In this document: positions 59,281 through 64,000 of the stretch, piece after piece
Layout of the letters: the number at the start of each line of letters is the position of its first letter
Position numbering within the stretch: the first letter of the stretch is position 1
Source: Montifringilla adamsi
Taxonomy: Eukaryota > Chordata > Aves > Passeriformes > Passeridae
Assembly: GCA_017590115.1 (NCBI GenBank)
Contig: JAGGNK010013558.1
Location: 15,298,126 to 15,362,125, forward strand
Length of the DNA: 64,000 bases
Direction: 5' to 3'
The notes under the pieces: model-generated
What the model saw: only the letters and a program-made list of their open reading frames with translations
Databases searched by the model: none
Told to the model about the DNA's origin: nothing
Translations under genes and position numbers: made by a program

Positions 59281-61499
59281 AATTATAGGAGTCCATGATT
59301 TAAAAAATTTTAACAGGGGAGAGGAGAGAAAGAGCAATAATCCTTCTTCTCCTCTGTGAAACATGTACCCAAATATCACAAGAAATGTACTTCATTTATA
59401 TTCCTGACTTACAACATCATGGTCATAAGAGAGTAAAAGATGAGATTTCTCTAGAGAACTTTGACTTTAGCTTACCTCATGAATCTGAGCAAGTAACCTC
59501 TGTCTGCGCCCAGCCTTTGGATTTACCACAACATTTACCAGAAAATGAACACAGCCTGAGATTCAAGCATGGATAAATATTAGAAAATTTGAGATAGAAA
59601 TCCAAAGGTGAAAGTGGACTTATTTGCATGTTCCCACATTTCTGACTATACTGAAAACTCTGCAATAGCAGTATTTCAGCTTTTCTTCATCTGTCTGACA
59701 GTAGAAAACCTAAATCCCTGAAAAATGCTTTTTTAAAATGTGCTCCAGGTTTTTGTGGATGCTGAGATCAATAAGACCTGCTGTCCTTTAAATGAGCTCT
59801 CTGACTGCATCCTACAGCACAGGGGCCACATGCAAGGCACAGCCACACAAACCACACTAAGTGCCTCCTGCCTGTCGTTCTGGACTGCTTTCCAGAATAA
59901 AAGCATTCAGATAAAAATGGGTAAATATATAGATCTTTATCTCAAACCATTTGTGTCTGCTTTCTGCTCATTTTTACCTTAGGAATTTCAATGCTACAGC
60001 ATACAGGATTTTCTGTTCTGCATGTACTATTAAAAATCCCCAAAAACCAAAAAAGAACCCAAACCAAATCTAAATCAGCCCATACTTTTTAAAAATGGGT
60101 TTCTGTAATGTGGCAGAAAACCATTGCAATGAAGATGCTCTTTTAAAATCCTTATTAATTATTATCGTGATAGACATTTCCAAGGAATTTCAATTTCAGA
60201 AGCCTCTACGGTCAACTAATAACTTATTAAATATTACTCAGTCATTAAATATCTTCAGTTTAAAAATGAATATTTAGGGGATAGACATCTGGTAATATGT
60301 CTTAATCCTATTTTTAGATTAGATCCTCTTAAGAAATTCCCATATGCTTTTAGATAAAGCTCGAACCTTGCTAATCTTTCTGAATATTCTGTGCCTGCTG
60401 CTATGTACACAAGAGCCCCTAAAAGCTGTACTTAGGGGTTGTGTTTAGGTTCAGATTTCACAAGGTAATTGCACTCCCTCATTTTCATGTGTTTTAGCAC
60501 TAAAACCACAATGAAGGAGGAGGTGGAAGGAAAAATCAGGGGGAGTCCAACAGTAATGCTTGCCTATTAATGAAATTACCACAAATGGACTAAAAGTCAG
60601 AATCAAAAATAACCCTGACATTAATGGACTGCTTATTTGAACCAATTGGATAGGAAACTGCTCCATGTGTTGGGACTAACTAACAAATATATGATTAAAT
60701 TTAATTCCCAGCATTTAAAAAATGCTTGGAGTGATCTCTAATATAAACCAATGGTTGGTGGAGAGTGTCTTTAGCAATGTTCCCGGGTTTTAACAGCATT
60801 GCTTTATCTAAATATATTTCTTAGAGTCACAAACCCTAAAAGGTATAAAATAAAGTAGATTGAGATGGATTAGGTTAATTAATGGGTATGAACTGGCCTT
60901 TCACCTCAACAATTGTAGACAAGTTCAACCTAAGAGCTTAAATCAGAGTTTGCTGTTCTAAGCTCTAGTAGACATTAATTCACATCATATAATTTGGCAG
61001 AGTTGGCCCAGAAATGAACTTGCCATGGATTTGACCCTCCAAGTCAGAGATGGGGCAGCAAACAAAGGAAAAAAAAAAAAAAAAAGAAAAGAGGGAGGAA
61101 AAAAAAGGAAGAAAACCACAATGTGTCCCAGCTGCTCCCCTGACTTGTGGACAAAATCAGAGCATTTTGAGGGTTTACACACATGAGCAGGACATGCTTT
61201 TTTTGTGGAGATGAACACTTGGGACCCAAAATGTGAAACAGAACATTGAGGGGAGTCATGGGACATTGGGGAGTTTCAGCTGGAGACTGGATTTTAGTAC
61301 ACTTTTGGGGAGACTGTGGCCAATGTATGCTTTGAGCTCAGACTGATGGATTTGATGTGTCCACACAATTTCTGTGCATTTACAGTGACACAACAACAGC
61401 TTTGCAAACACACCCAGCCACACAGGAGTTACAGCATCAGGCCAATTTCTCTGCTCTTACTTGCATGCCTGCAGCTCTGCAGGGAGTCACACACATAGA
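59281..61499. other. Long non-coding interval
   Basis: No gene recognised. 'tctgagcaagtaacctctg' at about 59485 recalls the MIR core but lacks collinear flanks. An A-rich tract lies at 61070-61110. The frames at 60985-61266 are its T-rich complement. Confidence 0.45.
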
Positions 61500-61770
61500 A
61501 AGGGACCAGAAATAAATAAACTGCATTAATCCTTTTGTTTTGTTTTGTTTTTATTATCTACCTGGAATTCAGGCATGAAACCACCAGATCATTATTCACT
61601 GATAACTGCCCAGGCAATAGCAAACTGTTCCACGAATAAATCTCTTCCCTGAATAAAGCCACGGCAGCCGTAATACGCATTTAATGGATTTATCAGGTTT
61701 ACATTAAATGCCTTTTATTTGAAAGCACCAATTAATTTCATAGATGTCCCCTTTAGGTCTAGGCAAGACA
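61500..61770. promoter_or_regulatory. Possible conserved non-coding element
   Basis: Complex block with 'cacggcagccgtaatacgc', 'gcatttaatggatttatc', 'gtttacattaaatgcc' and 'caccaattaatttcatag', dense in homeodomain-type cores and with CpG motifs unusual for the region. A (TTTTG)n patch (about 61532-61550) lies at its left. Confidence 0.37.
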
Positions 61771-64000
61771 GTTTGTGGTGGTCTCCTGACTTCTCCTGGG
61801 GAACAACGAGGGTTTGCAGGTGTCCTGAGCATCCACCACATTTATTTGCTTATGATAAGCAAACACAGAGAGCACCACACCAGGAAAAGCAAATGTGGGA
61901 ACCCACATGTCTTTCACATTCTTTTCTGGAGCCCCATTTGAACTCCCAGGATAAAGACCAGCAGCAGGACCAAGCCCAGAGCACCAGTGGGATGGGAGGA
62001 ATGCAGAACCAGTGAGGGTGGAGGACAGATTTAAGGGAAGTCCTCTGTCAAAAACCAAGCCAGAAGAATAAGATGGAGCACTCCTCCAGGCTGCAGGACA
62101 GCAACAGTTATTAGCAAATACTTGCACATTTGACAGCAGGATTATTCTCTCACAGCTAATACGATTTTTTTTTTCTTTTTCAGACCTGGTTACTGGAATG
62201 TATATCACAGCTTTTTTGTGAAGGTTTTGGTTTTAAAGGAAAAAAAAAAAAAAAAAGAAAAGGAATGTAGAGTTCTAAATATAGGTTTGTGCATTTGGAA
62301 TTGTGTTCAGAGACCAGCAACCATTGATAGCCTCACAGCCTGACTGCTTTTAACTTTTGACATACTGTAGGCTCTGTGTGCAGGCCAGCTGTAGGAAACA
62401 CCCTCTATTTCTATAGATTTTGAATATGCAATAACAACAAAAGGAAGGTATGTAAGAGACTGACAGTGTCTGGATAATTACTGCAGTTTAATCTGTCAAA
62501 ATGCACTGCTTTAATAATTTTTTGTCAGAAAATAGGGCTGGGCTAGGAAGAAAAACATGGAAAAATTTGTTATTTCCTAGTCTTACTTTTCCATCTCGTT
62601 CTGCAGACTAGTTTATGCATTAATAATGTACCAGAGCTCTTTCAGTGCTTTCAATGGACCTGCACCTTAGAGGGAATTTCAGTATGAAATTCTGTTAGTT
62701 TGCCATTCTTTAGCCAACCTAAATTAAATTTCACCACAACTGTTTTATAGTTCAGTTAATATTCTTCAGCTTTCTTGTTTTATTTACTATATTATGTACT
62801 TTTCTATTTTTGTTTGTGTCTCAGTGTGTCTCTACACCCTTTCCACTCAAGATAGGGCTCAGAGATGCCTGTGAATCTCATGCTAACCTAGAAAGAAAGA
62901 TTCCCCCAAAATCAGTCTTTGCATGGGGAAGATGAAGTCTGCAAAAAGCAGAATAGGTTGTGGAATTGGAGAGACCAAGTATGCAGAGTTTTCATGCTGT
63001 CACCAACTCTGAATAACTGCATTCCCAGAAAGAAGATATTCCCCTGCCTCATTACACAGTGCTCCTGCTGATCAAAAGAAAGCTAGAGAGATATTATCGA
63101 TGTATGAAGCCACTCTGCCCTTTTCCCTCCTCTTTTTTTTTTATTAAACATGGCATTTTTCCAGTTTGCTGAAATTCTCTCCTTGACCTGAGTTACTATT
63201 CACTAGTTCTGCAAAAGCACAAGCTAAATTTGTACTGCTAAGGTTTTGCATTCCTGGCCTCAGGAGCAAAAAAAAAAAAAAAAGTTAAAAAATCAAAGAA
63301 CACCAACACTGGTGAACTATCAAATCCCAAGGTCAGCTCAGGTGAAGGCAGAAATCCAGGTCAAAGTCTTGTCCCACTGGACTCTACAGTATAATCAGAG
63401 TAGAAAGGTCCTAAAACACCAAGATCACTCCATTTTATACTCCAAGTAAATGAGCAATTAGAGGAAGATCCATAATTGCAATATCAAAACACAAATTTCT
63501 CACTGAAACTTTTCACTGGGGACTCTTGGCATTCAATTGTGATTGCTCTAAGAAGTATTTCTCTGTGCAAAGTGAGATTCCTGTCTGGATGAGGTTTCAT
63601 ACTTGACATGCACTCTGGGATCTATTTGCCACAGTGTGCTGTAGGCAAAGCTTCTCAAAGTTGCAACTGGGCTGAATTTTATATAAATACTGTATTTGGC
63701 ATCTATAACAAATTTCACAAAGAATGAATAATCTATATGAGTGGGAATGAGAACTAGGAAAAGCACTGGCTACTGATAAAGGGCTGCATGGCATGAAAAA
63801 TTGGGTCATTGACTTCTGGCCTTTGACAGTCTTGAGGTTAGATCTGGCTTACATCACAAGTGAAATAATCACAGGGGTTTTGCTTCAAAAATTAACACTC
63901 AGTTTGATTGGTTTTGACAGAAATAGCACACAGATGCCAAGGACCAAGTCAGACAGAACTGGGTTGTTTGGTGGTGCATCTGTTGATGCATCATTCTTTC
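61771..64000. other. Non-coding interval to the window end
   Basis: The minus-strand frame 61759-62208 (149 codons) begins at GTG and shows no domain. Poly-A runs lie at 62240-62256 and 63268-63283. The block at 62460-62530 ('ggataattactgcagttt', 'gctttaataattttttg') may be regulatory but is weak. Confidence 0.45.

Noticed and set aside
59440..59580. Weak plus-strand MIR resemblance around 'gagcaagtaacctctg'
   Set aside because: One word matches the MIR core, but head and tail motifs are missing.
61759..62208. 149-codon minus-strand open frame
   Set aside because: It begins at GTG, shows no family resemblance and overlaps plus-strand frames in the same DNA; chance is the better explanation.
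1..64000. Bacterial-type systems (operons, CRISPR arrays, prophage, integrons)
   Set aside because: Avian CR1 repeats, AT-rich non-coding texture and lack of dense long frames show this is vertebrate nuclear DNA.

Overview
The window looks like a stretch of bird nuclear genome with no recognisable protein-coding gene. The main evidence for a bird is eight CR1 LINE fragments that match the avian type closely enough to recognise by eye: the ATTCTATGATTCT-like tail, the 'ccatggcagggggttggaac' segment and the 'cattcccccttgtcctgtcc' segment. There is also one LTR-like fragment of an endogenous retrovirus with a start (TGTGATGGGTTGACCCT) that I associate with neoavian genomes. No Alu-, L1- or B1/B2-type repeats are seen. 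Base composition is AT-rich. A neoavian bird, perhaps a passerine, is the best guess, but the species cannot be named from this sequence.

Layout. No splice-bounded exon series, tRNA, rRNA, CRISPR array or bacterial-type gene is visible. The open frames are short (about 160 codons at most), many of the longest begin at TTG or GTG rather than ATG, several run through CR1 or homopolymer tracts, and none resembles a protein family I know. I treat all of them as chance frames. The window is therefore either a gene desert or the inside of a very large intron.

What stands out is a series of blocks that read like conserved non-coding elements (CNEs): complex, AT-rich but not simple, free of recognisable transposon sequence and dense in homeodomain, POU, SOX, PBX-HOX and CCAAT motifs. 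The best are at about 15340-15960, 21340-21930, 36190-36560, 39400-39800, 41840-42440 and 56130-56740. Weaker ones are near 1370-1700, 3300-3620, 5200-5460, 8985-9360, 10430-10660, 17820-17930, 19530-19690, 28340-28620, 31850-32020, 44040-44300, 52150-52320 and 61500-61770. This arrangement resembles the regulatory landscape around a developmental transcription-factor gene lying outside the window. Conservation itself cannot be measured here, so every CNE call is an inference from motif content and texture.

Repeats. CR1 fragments lie at 328-416(-), 2501-2666(+), 8104-8475(+), 11046-11391(-), 16053-16206(-), 20323-20680(-), 33223-33297(+) and 58037-58156(+). Much older amniote-type fossils of the L3/MIR3 or MIR/CORE-SINE kind are recognisable at 7328-7448(+), 14804-14935(-), 34437-34580(-) and 40621-40760(+), with two weaker ones at 30895-31040(-) and 40325-40480(-). 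Simple repeats include a (TA)n, a (CA)n, a (GT)n, a purine tract and many poly-A or poly-T runs of up to 27 bases. A perfect 14-bp hairpin (52757-52788), a G-quadruplex motif (53450-53467) and a C-rich tract inside a CNE candidate (42099-42148) are separate structural curiosities.
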